From: Phallusia mammillata
Lineage: Eukaryota > Chordata > Ascidiacea > Phlebobranchia > Ascidiidae
Length of the DNA stretch: 64,000 nt
Assembly (NCBI GenBank): GCA_003260075.1
Contig: QLIY01000028.1
Span: forward strand, 128,937 to 192,936
Reading direction: 5' to 3'
Position 1 is the first letter of the stretch; every line of letters starts with the position of its first letter. This document shows, in pieces, positions 44,059-57,606 of this stretch. Both the position numbers and the translations under genes were made by a program. Under the pieces are notes generated by a model that was given only the letters and a program-made list of their open reading frames with translations, searched no databases and was not told where the DNA came from.

Positions 44059-44272
44059 TTTTAGTTCCCTTTCGTCATGGGAAACTAAATGATGTCAGCA
44101 AATTTGTTTTGCTTACGTAACCGTCGTCAACTTATTACAACAGTTCCGTAACTAAACAATCCCCCCCCCCTTTTAGTTCCCTTTCGTCATGGGAAACTAA
44201 ATGATGTCAGCAAATTTGCTTTGCTTACGTAACCGTCGGTAACTTATTACAATAGTTCCGTCACTAAACAAC
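44059..44272. repeat. Allelic-looking direct repeat around a 10-C tract
   Basis: 44059-44160 and 44171-44272 are near copies starting TTTTAGTTCCCTTTCG, separated by exactly ten C at 44161-44170. Confidence 0.85.
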
Positions 44273-47200
44273 AACGCACACGTTTATTGTGTTAACATAA
44301 CCATATACGATGATGGGAAGTCCGAAATTGTTTCACGAACGGGTCGAAAGTATTTTATAGCGTCTGTCGAATACTTGAAACAAAGCTGTATGTTGTCATA
44401 TTCTGTTTTTGACTTTGACAACCTGATGTAATGGATGTGGGTTATGTTTAGAAACTTGACGTAAAATTTGACTTTTTTTTCGAAAATTTTGAGCCTGATT
44501 GTGTTGTGCAAACTCATCACCGCCACTTTATTTTCTGCGACGACAAAATGTTACTAGTTTTTAATGGATTTTTGCAATAGTAATACACGCTTTTGTGAAT
44601 CTTTGAACTGGTTTATTGCCCTATTAAAATTGGACATAGACTTTTTTATTCCCCTTTTATGTTCTGATACAAATGTAAATGCCAAAATTCAATTTTTAGA
44701 AATCCTATTTATGTCCTAGAATTTTTTAAATAATAACAGAGTAAGGTTAAATATAAAATTGGATAACTAAAATTGGATCGAGTTTTCATTATGTCATCCG
44801 TACAGTTATGTACAGGAAACTTCTCCTGACCTTGAAACCGCTACACACTTGAAACTGTTTCTCACATCTTAAATCTTAAGTTCAAGAAAATTGAGAAACT
44901 AATGCATTTCAATTGATTGTTTATTACCTACTTGGCTATTTTAAACCTATTGCCTTGGTGCAAAAAGTTCGACCCCTGGTCACAAACCTTCGAGTCAAAT
45001 TACGTCACTTTGGGAATGCATTGCCCTGGAGTTGTAGAATTTTGTCCATTAACCGAGATTTACAGTGACCTAAAGTGTGAAGAGTGTTTGTACGCGCTAA
45101 GCTAATGTCCACAAAGCAACATTACACATTATCAGGCATATCAGCGGGATTTGTGTACCTAATGTGTGACGTCACAATGCCGTTTATGACGCGTGTCGAT
45201 TTAACTTGGCGTCGTAATGGTGCGGTTTGTTACTTAATAAATGTTATTCGAAGCATTTTTGGTATTTGCAGCCCTATGTGTATTTTGCGTTGATTGCGAT
45301 TGCTTGGGTTGTTGCCCGGGAGATATGTGACGTCGTGATCTAAACTATGACGGAAAATGTTTTTGAGAAATTCCAAAGTTTACCTTGGTGTTATTCCGTT
45401 GTTGTGAAAGATCAAAATAGACTTATGTGATTATTTCGGAATGAAGTACCAAACCCAAACAAAGAGGTATCTTCCATATAAGGACCAATAGGTTTTTTTA
45501 AGACACCAATAAAGTATATAGGTTATGTTTTTAAATCATCTTGCATATTATAAAACAAAAATATCTGTCACAAATAGGCTTTGGATAATTTTATGTATCG
45601 GTGTAACACATAACGATTCATATATTTGTGTAATTTAAGGTACATGCCTAAACTGTTTTACTGATTTCGCTCAATGCCTTAAAAAACAACAAAAACGTAA
45701 CCACGGGCCCTTATGGGCATTAAGTGGGTAATTCCATTTACAAATTATTCACTTTCGCATGACCACTACAAATTTAAAAATCCCTTACGTACATTTGTAT
45801 GATTATCGTCCAACTTTATCTCGCCGTTGCTATTCCAATTCTAAATCGTCACATAACATTCGTTCTGATTCATGTGCACAAAAAATAATCCACTTTAGTT
45901 TTTTAACCAACCATCATTTCAGTTATTACTCCCCAAATGAACGACTGTGAGTTGTAGAGACTTGGTCATACGGGAGAAAACAATTTTGTTTTGAGAAACG
46001 AGCTTTGGTTTTTGTTTGGGAATATCAGTTTTTGTTTGTTTTTGAAAAATTGCTGAGGAAAATTAATCACATGTTTTTAAACATTTATTTTGTTTTAAAA
46101 CAGTTTTATCATTTAAAAGTTTTGCGTTTTTGTTTGAAAATTTATTAGCAATATAAACTTAATTTTAGTAGTTGATCAACTAAATATTTTTTTTCATATT
46201 AGTTCTATAATTTAGTTAAAAGCTTTTTAGCCACAATAATTGATTTTTAGAAAAATCCATCGCGTTAAAAATGTATTAAAATCTTAATATTTATTGGAAA
46301 CAAAATAAGAAAACCTGAATTGTCTTAGAACTTTAAACTTTGCTCAGTTCACGTTTAAAATAAATTTAATCCAAGCGTAATTTCCCCAAATATATTTGGT
46401 TTACCCCCACCCTAAATCCCCTGAGAATTGTTTACACGATCCCTGACTCAGCAGAAAACACCCAACAATGACATCAGCAAATAAATCTCATTCTCACCAT
46501 AGTTTTATGGCACTCGCCCCAAACATACGAAAAACGCAGCCCTTTTTTCGCCGAAACTTTGCCGGGCATTTGGGCTATTTTTGAACTTTTCCCATGACCA
46601 ATCCAGTCTAGACCATCTCTCTAGGCATCTAGTAGCGGTTTGTGATGATTCATGATGCCAGGCATTTAGAAAGTTCAAAAAACGTTGTCATATGCAATTT
46701 TCTCCCGCCTAGTTTAGTGCGCATGCGCCCTAGATGGATGTTGATTGGTTGTTAAACTCGTATCCCCGCCCCGAAAAAGGCAATTCGATCATGTATTCCG
46801 TAGATCAGTGCTACGATGTGATTTCATTTTTCCATGGATCATTAACAGCGTTGTATTCACGTCCGTTGACATTTTGGCACTGAGAATTCATTTTGTGGTT
46901 TCAGGTTCAGTGCTAATTACCCTCGAACTTTGTAGTTGCGATGATTGGATGTCTGTAAATTCTATTACTGTCGGTTTTGATTTCAGTTTCTCCGGGTTTC
47001 GTGCGTGTGTGATTTTTGACAACGTTTGCATCCAAAAATGTGTATGATTTGTTGGATTTATTTATGAAACCAATTATGTTATTCTTGAAAATTCTGGTCT
47101 ATATCGTAAACAAAGTGACAGTGTTTTATTACCAAAAATGTATTGCAAGTGCATGACGTCATAGTTGTAAATTTTAGTTTACATATTGAACCTCCTTGTT

Positions 47201-50200
47201 TTAATTGTTTCTGGTGATTTTACTTTTACAACTTGCATCAAGTCGTTCGTATTTTGTAGCATTATCAGGTACAATGAAAAAAAGCACGAAAAAATTAAAA
47301 CAAACTTTGTTAAATTTACTCTCTTACTGTCGAGATAAACCGTCACTGTTTTCACCGCAATGTAAAACAAACGCACGATTTGTCAGTGGATCATCCAAAC
47401 AGGGGTCACCACTCGAGCATTTTTAGCCTGGGTTCAAAGCGATCGGCCAAGCCACCAATCTTAATCGACTGAAAATCCACGAAACCCGACCAAAGTCTCC
47501 GTGGCGGCACGTCCCTCTCATCCGACATACGGGCATTCCTGCTGCTGACAAAGACAAATAAACCTGAAACCACATGAAGACTTCGTTTGTCGCCTGTTGA
47601 GCTTTGAAATGTGTGAGTTTATTCTGATTTCATTGACGAACCGGTTTCGCGCCGAAATCTTTCACGGTTTTCACATGAGACAAAACTTGCGAAAAACGTT
47701 GATTATTCACCTCAAAGTGTTCCATATTGCTGACGTGATGTTACCAAAAAAGCCATACAAATAAATAAAAACTTTCAATCCAATGAAATGTCTATGTTTC
47801 TTCTGCATTTCTTAGCCCACTTTAGGCACTCTGGTAAAAATTGCCATGTAAAAGCTTACTCAAATGTCTTTCCCTTTGAAACGGGTTTATTTTCCCAATT
47901 TGATGATTTTACAATAGAAAACATAGAGAACACAGTCTTACAGCACACTTTTCAGGCAAACTTAAAAAAGTGTTTAAAGAAAAATATGTTTTGCAAATTT
48001 TGTGTTTGGTCAGACCGCGTTCGGTACAATAAAAAATACGAGTTATTCAACGACAGTCGCCAAAAAATAATGACTTGCATGCACTCCGCATTTTTTACGG
48101 CACCCTCGAAGGTTTCTCACGGCACATAATTTGAGAATCACTTGCCTCGTGTATGTGAGTTTCCATAAATAAAATGCAAATGATAACGTTTCCTACTTCT
48201 CATCACGCAAAGTCTGCAAGACGAAACCCTCTGTCTTGTTGAAGAATGGAAGTCGTGCGTAGCCCCATATCCCCTATATCTCGCCTTGGGCGGTCTGCTA
48301 CTGGTCACTGACCTTTAGTTCGTTAGGTGTTGGGCTGTCGTTCTGTATTCCTAAGGTACTTATGTGTTGACATCGATGTGGATTGATAGGCAGTGAGTAA
48401 CACGACGTGTATTGTGCAACAACTATTTCAAAGTGCATTGGTTTGTCACAGAGTACGTTGCCCGTCTGCAACACTCTATCAATGATGAAATGTGATTTTA
48501 CGATATCACTATAAATGTACCGTCAGTTGGACTTTGCTAGGATTCTCCTAGACTTTTTAAAATGACACGGGTCTCTTTCCTTGTTTCAATGATTTGAATG
48601 ACTTCAAAACATTGACCAAAAGTGTTTCACAACCTTACAACAATGACGTGTGATTTTTACAATCGATATAAAATAGAGGATAGGGCCTTGTTTTTGCACG
48701 TCGCAAGTAAGTTGGCAGACTTTTGGTCAATAACATCTGTTTCTTGAGACATACCAGAAAGACCTTCCGCCACTTTGAGTAGACGGGCCTTGACATTTTT
48801 TCGATGTACTTTACTTGGGTATAAAGTGGTTTATGCATACTTGCTTTTTGTAAACAGAAAATAAGTGTACCGTGTGTCGATATTTTGTTCAGAATTGTCA
48901 TTTATGATTTGTGAGACTATTGTTTTCCAAAACTCTTTGATACGTTTGTAAGGATGTTGCCCACTTTTTAACTAGGTTCAATTTACAACCCTTTTAATAA
49001 TGTCATGTTATTTTGTACTGTTTTATGAGAGCAAAGTTGTGCACGAAAAAAGTGTGACAGAATTCGTGTCACGTTATTTTACAAGTGTGGATGATGATCA
49101 ATTCCAAACAGCTGTTCACCTACAGTTTACAGGTTCGGTGACCGATGGCTCATATCACTGCATGTTTAACTTCGTATCACCAGTTGCCATGTATTTGTGT
49201 GTCGTATTAAACATGCGTCGCGTCTTGTCCAAAGTTTGTCGCGTCAAAGGTGCAAAACGGGATTTCCATCTGTGACTTTGCGACTGGCGGTGACATTTAC
49301 ATTCCTCACTTGTTTTTTACAGTTCTAGCTACTTGCTGTCTCGAGTTGGAAAATGACAAGGCTATCTACGATTAAATCTTGATTGTGTCGCAGCCTTGTT
49401 TTCGGTCCAAAACTAGGTTCCAATTATAAACCAGAAACTAATGATGACATGCTTTATATTTTGACTAGCAGCTTGTCGAGAAAACATTTCGTGTGTGTCA
49501 ACCAACAATAGTGATAATTTTCTAGTTTTGATTTTTTCTCGCCGGTTGAAAAATCGTAGCAGAACAAATGCGCTAAAAATCAAGTTGGAAGTAGCTGCAC
49601 AAAATTAAGCGCGACAAAGTATGAAGGACGCAATTAACGAATGGCTGCTTACGTGTTGCAACTGCACCGTTGTTCCAAAAATTAAAGACGTTGTTTTCAA
49701 AACAAATTATAAGTATAATCGTTATTGTTAGGGCGCTTATTTTCCAAAGAAAATTCGATTTTAGTTTCGTTAATAAATCATGTTGATTATAAATTATGAA
49801 TCTTTTTTCAATTAGGCTGGGTTTCGAACCAAGGTTCCCAAAACTGTATCGTTCATTTCCTACATGTTTTCGTAACGTACAGATAAAAGGTCATGAACTG
49901 TTGAACCTCTTGTGCTCTGATGACGAATTGTGGCTGATTGCTTTAACACACAGATAAATGCCAATTTCCGGACGATACAAATATGCTATGGAATGAGTAA
50001 AACACGTGTTTCTTCAGCTGTCAGTTAACCTAATCACGTGACCGGTTTGTTGACATAGCATCAGTGTGTGGGCTTCTTTAAAACAGTTGTAAATTGGCCG
50101 GAGAATTTATGTTGCGCGCTGCGGCAGTTATGAGAAAAAGCGTGCCTTACTCACAGCTGTACAAACTGGCTTTTGCCGGGTGTAAATTATTCCCCACGTG

Positions 50201-51884
50201 TAGTTGTGATGTGTTCACAATAACGAGTTTGAAAAGGCAAATAAATAGTCTTTAAAATCGCACCTGAGCTAGTAAAAATATTTTTTCACACAACGTAGGA
50301 ATTCGAATAACAGTGACGAAAATGTTTATAAACCCAACTTTATAGTTTCGTTGTACGTTTTATTATTATTTGTAATGGTTATGGAATATCGTGCCAGAAA
50401 GTCCATTATGTTACGTTTTTGTTTGGCAAAGACGGCTTTGGGCCACTAGTGGAGTATATGCCTAGTCAGCCTGTTAAAATGTTTTTCTTCATGAAAATTT
50501 GAGGTTGGGTTCGGTTTTGTAGTTCGTCTTGATTTTGGAAATGCATAACCCAAAATTGGTGGACCTATATTCATACTCTTTTGGAGACCTAATTTGCATG
50601 TCCCTTATTTGCAAGTCATATTGGACACTCAATGAGTAATTTTTCTATATCCGTCTGATCTCACACTTATTGTACAATACTCATTTCCCAAATCGTTCAA
50701 ATACAAACGGAAATAAACATGTTTGATAAGAGCATCGTATTTGACTTGATACATTTCTATGGTCCTCAATTTGCATGTTGATATCTGAGCAATGTCCGGT
50801 CACCATCTGTTAACCAGTCACGTCAACAATTGCTATGACGGCAGCTGATTTCTTGTGATTTGATCAAGTGACGTTTCCTTCTGGTCGTGTGATTTTTCCG
50901 GCAGGTTTTCTCACGTGACCAGCAGGAAGTTCGCACTGTGGTCGTTGTGACGTCACTATCGCGTCGCGTGAACTGTTGGAACTGGAAATATATGCTTCTG
51001 GGTGATTGTGGGTTGTGGATTGGGTCATATGGGCAGTTGTATATCCTTTGCGCCTTCATCGTTTTCTTAATGGATTTGCCACACAACTTGGGTGTTTTAA
51101 GTGGGTTTAAGTGTAGGCTGCTGTAACGCAGAAAACATTGCCGGCGTGTCCATGATTTATAATATTTGTTCCTGTTTAAAAACTAAAAGAATATATTAAC
51201 GCTGCACTAGATATGGACTTGCTAAGTAGCTTGATCAAATGTTGTAAACTTGTAAAGAAGTAACATTTTGCACTGATGACAACGTATCCAGTCTTTTAGA
51301 CAGTGTTGTTTTTTGTTTAAACCAATAAAACATCAGTAAAAATTGCAAGGCATGGGCTGAGTTGAAGCAAAATATAAATCTAGTTTAAATCGTTGTACGT
51401 CAACCGTTAAGTGTCAGTAATTTTCTGGAATTCGGACGTTGAAAACCAATCTGGCAAAGTACCCAATGTCAACATGAAACTGTCAATTTTTTTCCCGTCG
51501 GCAAACACTTTTGGAGTAGGCGTAATGTTCAACGCAACCAGTTTCCGTTCCGACGAAACCGCACGCGTGTCGATCCCGGCCTGATGTCTGGTTATGAAAC
51601 ATCACAAAAGAAACCGATGTGTTCATGCCGCCTTTTAGCATCCACTGATTGATTTGTGGAGTGTGCTGAGGTTAGGTCGACTCCCTATCCATCAAAGCTA
51701 TACACGCGCACATTGATTCTCTATTATGTCTTAAACTGCCGAGCACAGTTACGGGCATTGTGTACTGTGGAATAACAAGCACTTTGTTAGCGCTAGGAAA
51801 CCTATGGGCGGATTTACAGTATATTCGGCGGCGCCCAATAATATTGTGAACCGGCACTCGTAAACGTTTACATCCACTGTCGGG

Positions 51885-52095
51885 CAATTGTGTTTGTTTT
51901 GCCTCCGCTGTGTATACTTCGTGTGAATTGCGGGAATTTTACATGTGGCATTTACTTGGGACCACAATTCGATAGGAGGGACGAACCCCCCCCCCCCAAT
52001 TGTGTTTGTTTTGCCTCCGCTGTGTATACTTCGTGTGAATTGCGAGAATTTTACATGTGGCATGTACTTGGGACCACAATTCTATAAGTGGGACG
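51885..52095. repeat. Allelic-looking direct repeat around a C tract
   Basis: 51885-51985 and about 51998-52095 are near copies starting CAATTGTGTTTGTTTTGCC, separated by a run of 12 C at 51986-51997. One or two of those C may be native sequence. Confidence 0.8.
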
Positions 52096-53288
52096 AACTC
52101 TATGCAGTTTAAACACTCTATTAAAACCGTTATTTTGTAACCTTTTCACTCAGACAAAATCTTTTTCTACTAACAGAAAATTGTTGATAACAATAACAGG
52201 TTTAGCATTGGCATATCGGTTTTATTTGTTTCATAACTCTTAGTGAAGCGAAAACTTTGACACATTAGTGATCAATCAGTAATCGATCAATCTTACCAAA
52301 AGAAAAATACGGAACAAAGCTTGACTTACCATCCGTTGACGTGTAACAAGGCATAAAGTCTGAATTCTATCTAAATAAACGCCCTGTTACCATTAGAGAG
52401 CCGTGACATTTGCCGTAATGATAAGGCATTAGGCGTATAGGTTAGTATAGCCAGGCCATGGCACTTGTTATTATATCTTTCGTCGTAATAATCTAAATGG
52501 TGACTGTAAGTATGGAGAAACTTAGATTCCTTAACAGATTCTATTTGAGTAAGGAACTGAAGATGCCATATATATATACTTGGTTAATAGTAAAAGGTTT
52601 TAACATAACTGTCAATCCCGAGAGACAAGTTCACAACATCAAATTGCTTTAAACTAGTGTGAACCCGTGAAAACTTCGTGGTGGTCAGGCGACGACCACC
52701 CGTATGGAATTAGACGAGCAATAAACACGCAACGATATCTGGTAGACACGACATTCGTTTGTCAACACAAAGTGTTTGTTTTGCTCCTGTCAAAGCTTGT
52801 GATCGGCACTCATGCTGGGTTAATCCTATACTATGCCAATGTGAAATCCCACCTTGTAAACTGAATTCCGATCGCTGTGATTTACCGTTTTATGCCACAT
52901 GGACCGGTAACTGATTACATCTGTGCAAGGTTGTGAGTTCAAATCCTGAGCAGGGATGTGTTCTTCGTTTGTGACACCAAACCTAATTATTAAAAAATGT
53001 TTAATTTCATCTCTAAGTAAGACACCGATATGGTTTCAGATGAGTTTTCTTGGGGTTTAATTTTTGTGTTTTGTTCAAATTTCGAAACTTGGATCAACTT
53101 TTTTGTTGTCAATACCAAGATTAATTATCCCGATTGCGCTAAACCCATTGTTAGGTTTGAAAAATCCCGCTTGGGTGGTAATCCTCTACAACTTGAGAAT
53201 TAGAAATCACTTATTTTTCCTTCGTATTGGACATATGCGTTCCAGAAATATGCCGTCATTTACTGTTTCCAGAAAACAGAAAAATGAA

Positions 53289-53566
53289 CCTGGTTACAAC
53301 TGACTCATAACATTAAGAATTTGGAATGATTCTAATCGGAAGTGGGTTACATCACAAACCTCCCTTCTCCTTGTACTGGCCCCAAATGCAGTTGTTACTC
53401 CAAACATGTTTATATCAACACTTTAGGTGTAAAACACAATGACTGTGCGGTGAATTATGTGAAGTGTCTATCAGTTGGAAATAAGAAAACATTTGATACA
53501 GGTCAGCTTGTGTGGTCCGAAGTTTTAGGGAAAAGCTTTTGTTTTTGAAGACAACAATGTTGTACG
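53289..53566 (+). repeat. Diverged duplicate of the caspase upstream region (pair with 57911-58191)
   Basis: Starts CTGGTTACAACTGAC. It shares long matching blocks with 57911-58191, such as CCCCAAATGCAGTTGTTAC and TTGTGTGGTCCGAAGTTT, with clear divergence between them. Weaker similarity continues to the right. It lies about 2 kb upstream of the first caspase, as its partner does for the second, so it belongs to the tandem-duplication unit. Confidence 0.8.
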
Positions 53567-55537
53567 CCTTTTTGTGCTTCGCAGAACAGACAGTTTCGTC
53601 AATGTAGTGAACCTTTACACTTTAAAGCGATGTAAATGTTCTGCGGGTGACAATAAGTATTCTTGTTAAGCCACAGCAACATACAAATTCTGCTCTTTTG
53701 CTGTCACTGCGCGGATTGTTGTCGTTTTGCTGTGCGCTTTGATAAAAGCACTAGATGCATGTTTATAATTATTGTATGCTTGACATTTCCCCTTTGAAGA
53801 AGTTTAGAAGTTTACGGCTAGTTTGCAAAACATGTACAAAACGGCATTGCATTGCAAGTTGACCTCACAACCGAATAAAATCAATCAGACCGATAAAAGT
53901 AAGTTGCAATAAATTGCGTAAACTGATGAGTGTTTATCTTACAAAAGTCTGTCATACTTGAAGACAAAACCAGAATCATTTCGTATTGAATTTCCTAACA
54001 TTATTATAGCAATCATATCGAAGTGCAACCAACACTAGAATATATGCGGCGTGTATGGTCCGGCGCGTACGACTCTATATACAGACATAAAAAACCTTGT
54101 TAGGGATTCCATAATAATGATGGCAGTATAGTTAAAAAGGTGGGCAGCCGCTTCCGCACTTAAATGCCATGTTGCATGAAGCACTCATTTTATTTAATCA
54201 CACCATGCAAATGGTAACAGTTTGTAAAGCGTTCATAACATAGGATGGAACCGTCAGGAGTTTAAAGCCTTTGCTTCGGTTATTGCAACCTCCTTGGCCT
54301 ATAACTAGGCAATTTGTACGTCCTTTTTTCAAATTGCAACTGATGCTCACGCTCCGTTGTTGCTTCGGCCATCTTTCGGTGTTCTTATTTGCAAACTTTA
54401 TTAATTTTAAGCTTCTGAAGTCTTATGAAGTCAGGTTCGCTATCTCGCCTCGCTTTACGTTCTTGACGTTTCCATCACTGCTGGTCATTGAAGCACCTGA
54501 CCAAGCTTTCTCCGGAAAGTTACATCGCCTTTACCAGCTTTACTTAAAGCTTCAAATGCTGATATACTTCGCCCGATGGTGTATCGAAATGTCCGTGGTA
54601 GAAAAAACACCCGACGACCCCCCTTATGTCGTGTTAGCAATTTTGTGGCGTACGCGTTTGTGGTAAATAACCTCATGTCCTTGCGAAGGATATTTGTGAC
54701 ATTCACCCATATACCGCACTTATCGGTGAATTTGTCCAATATAGTGGTTGAATGTATTGCACGCGTATAAATCGCTTTTATAAGTTCAAAGTTTTAACAA
54801 CTTGTGTCAGTCGATCACCGCGAGTGAATGGACTTTGTTTTAGTGTATGGAACCAGATTTTACATTTTGGTATTGACCGCAACAGTTAGTGGTGGGACAA
54901 ACACTAGACCCGTACAGAATTTAAAAACCTATGTGGGATTTGTCCCCGGTGGCGTACTGGGTTCAAACCCCTTGCAAATCTGTTGGTGTCAGGTTTGAAG
55001 ACTCCAAAGGTTAACAGCACTGTGAAAACACCTAGCGACAAATTGCAATGATTTATGTATAGTTGTGATTATTCCCCAATGATATATTGGCTGTTAAGAT
55101 ATGTGACCACCTAAACATGGAAAGCTGCGTCCACATCTAATGTGCTCTGGTGTCATACGTTTATATTATGACACGGGTAACGTTTGTGGGACCAGTCGAG
55201 GTGGGCCCTATTAACCAACCACCCGTGTTAGTGAAAGATGGTGGGGTTCAAAAGGAAAAGAAGCCCCTGAAAGAAACCATGCTGGAAAGTTTTAGGTGCC
55301 GGAAGAAAGGATACACATAAAATAATGCTTACTACAAAAAAACAGATTAAGCCTGTACAAAAACCAAGCATTTAAAATAATAACACGAAAACAATGACAT
55401 TACATCAACTGACGTATAAACGTTCAAACGGTGGGCAGTCATTCACTTCCGCACTCGGTTTAAATGCGTTGTAACATGTCACTTTGGTTGCAATTAACTT
55501 TGAACTGGAGCAGAGCAAATACTTGTAAATTGTAAAC

Positions 55538-57496
55538 ATGTACAGGTGTGTGGAATCGGCTCAAATTGGAAGTTTCTACATATTTAACAACATAAATTTT
55601 AAGTACAGTAAGTTACAGTGGTTGTTTACTCAAAACTTGCTATAAATCGAAGTTTTATACATTTTTAGCGACAAAGACAAGAAAAGGATCCAAAAAGGAC
55701 GAAGAGCATTTGACAAACGTTTTGACAAAAATTGGCTTTAAAACGGATGACGTCCCAAAAAATAGGAATGAAAACTTTTCGTTACGGGATATGAATCTTT
55801 CGGATTTTAATGCGGCAAGTTTATGACAATGCTGTTAAAGTACTTTTTACATCCCAAAACTTAACCACCTTAATATGTTTACAGGCTCTAGATGCAATTG
55901 CTGAAAAAGATTTTTCTTCGTCAGCCAGTTTGGTGGTGGTCTTTCTTTCTCATGGAGACGGCAATCACATTAGATTACATGATGGCAGATTTTGTATTGA
56001 TGATATATTCAAAAAGTTTCGCGCAACAAAATGCCCGGGATTGAAAGAAAAGCCAAAAATCTTCATTTTTCATGTTAAATTTTGAAAGGCAGCTAACGTT
56101 TTAATTGGTATTAAAACCGTAGTTTTTCTGTTATTTTAAAAGATATGTCGGGGATCCGGGATTGATGAAGGTGTAGAGGGGGACAATGACGAGTCTAAAG
56201 TCATGTCTACAGTCGAAGCTGAAGTTGAGTCTGAAATCGATTCTGAAATCGAGTCTGATGCAACACCTGATATGGAAGACCAAGAAAGCGACGAAGAGGA
56301 TACTGTTGCTACTGAAGGAGTTGCGCTCCGAACCATCACAGCTGCTGTTGATTTTTTGATTTGCAACGCTGCCAGTGAAGGTACTTGTTTATAAATGATT
56401 ACCATTAACGTGTTTTATAACCTAAGGAGTTAACTATGTTTTTTAACAACGCTTCGATGCTGCTATAGACAAACCTTATTGTTAAAGTGGTTTTACTTTA
56501 GGCATATTCGCAGGTTTCAAGAGCTACAGGAACATAAAACACGGTTCTTGGTTTATTCAATGCCTGGTCGAAGTGCTGAATGATTATTATGAAAATAAAG
56601 GTGAGGGCAACTCGGTGTTCTGGCAGTCCCGTAATTAGGTGTAGCAATTTTGGGTGGTGATGTTACCGTTGCCAAAAACCCTGCCAATCTGATATATTTT
56701 CCCTCTTCCCCAATTCTGTAAACAGTCCGGAACCGCCTGCGATAACGTTCACCAGATGCTTACTAGAAGACTGCCTGCTTGCGTTTTTCCGAAGTGCTTG
56801 TCGACTTCGATTCGTGGACGATAGACCAGTTACCAGTTCACATACGTTTAATTTATTGGGCACATCCATGAGTAGTAATTACTGGTATAAAAGATGTGGC
56901 ACAACGTAAAACGTGTAAATATAACTAAACGTAAAACAAAACAACCATACGTGAAAATATACAGTATTAGTGAAAGAACGAAAAAAATGTGACACTGGAA
57001 AACGAAAACGAAGTGGCACTGCAAAAACAATATATGTGAAATGCAAGTTAACGTAGGTGAAACTTGCATTGTAAATAAACAAATAGTGCAGTACAAACTC
57101 ATGGAAAGCAAACAAAATAAAACGTGCAGTTTTCGTCAGAATAAAAAGTGATCCTTAGTTTCTTCACACTGTCATAAAAATGGTATGTAATATTGTTTGC
57201 TTTCAGACCAGTTGACCAGCGCCAAGAATTTAAATTTACCGGTCAAGCCTTTAAGATCTTTTGAATTAATATTCTCATTTTTTACAGACAATTCTGAAGA
57301 CTTTAAAGATATCACCTCCCTGCTCACGTTAGTGTCAAACAAAGTAGCAGAGGAAACTGGTGATAAACAAGTATTGAGAAAAAAGAAAGTGATGACTATA
57401 AATATCAAGCAAATGCCTTCATTTACCTCAAGCCTAAGGAGATCATTTTATTTGCCCCACAGCTATACTGCACCACCCGATGGAGACATGCAATAA
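55538..57496 (+). CDS. Caspase-like protease, tandem copy 1 (312 aa)
   Basis: Six exons: 55538-55607, 55669-55814, 55885-56073, 56143-56380, 56514-56600, 57288-57496 (939 bases, phases consistent). Intron 2 is GC-AG (AATGCG|GCAAGT). The start IGSFYIFNNINF matches the first caspase strand; there is no CARD or DED, so it looks like an effector type. Seen: substrate-pocket Arg R28 (TRKG), catalytic H95 (LSHGDG), catalytic C137 and pocket Arg R220 in GFKSYR. The p10 end is KQMPSFTSSLRRSFYLP. The active-site pentapeptide reads HICRG, where most caspases have QACRG, because exon 3 ends CAT at the weak GTTAAA donor. An acidic insert at about 145-190, rich in Asp and Glu, lies in the inter-subunit linker, where caspases are cut for activation. 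An additional upstream exon is possible. Confidence 0.8.
55815..55884 (+). other. GC-AG intron in caspase copy 1
   Basis: The 70-base intron begins GCAAGT after AATGCG and ends ACAG before GCTCTAG. Phase 0 on both sides gives FNA then LDAIAEKDF-type caspase sequence. A GT donor one codon later would break the frame. Confidence 0.75.
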
Positions 57497-57606
57497 ATTT
57501 CTAAACATGTAACGCTTATTTATTAAAGTACTCCGAAGTTGTTAACTTATCCCCAATTTATGGTATTTTTAGTTTACTCTCGAATAAATGGAAATTCTTA
57601 AATAAA
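57492..57606 (+). terminator. Polyadenylation signals of caspase copy 1
   Basis: AATAAA occurs overlapping the stop codon (57492-57497), again at 57583-57588 and at 57601-57606. The latter two are at a normal distance for a short 3' UTR. Confidence 0.45.

Larger units (their letters stand above)
31956..55537. other. Gene-poor 23.6-kb region
   Basis: I found no coding gene, structural RNA or intact transposon here. The longest open frames (137 aa at 33528, 131 aa at 54271, 113 aa at 47788) lack recognisable domains. Contents seen are a 22-bp tandem repeat, several C-tract assembly joins with flanking duplications, and duplicated sequence upstream of the caspases near the right end. It could hold regulatory DNA, long introns, non-coding RNAs or small exons that I cannot detect by eye. 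Confidence 0.45.

Noticed and set aside
48085-48152. hAT-like end (CTCACGGCACATAATTTGAG)
   Set aside because: The motif resembles a hAT terminus, but I could not find the matching left end or an 8-bp target duplication.
54271-54739. 131-aa plus-strand frame and an overlapping 84-aa antisense frame
   Set aside because: Neither has a recognisable domain or partner exons. A relic of a mobile element is possible but not supported.
54945-54975. tRNA B-box-like GGGTTCAAACCCC; others near 19286, 35446 and 52950
   Set aside because: No A box or cloverleaf can be drawn around any of them; at best decayed tRNA-derived SINEs.
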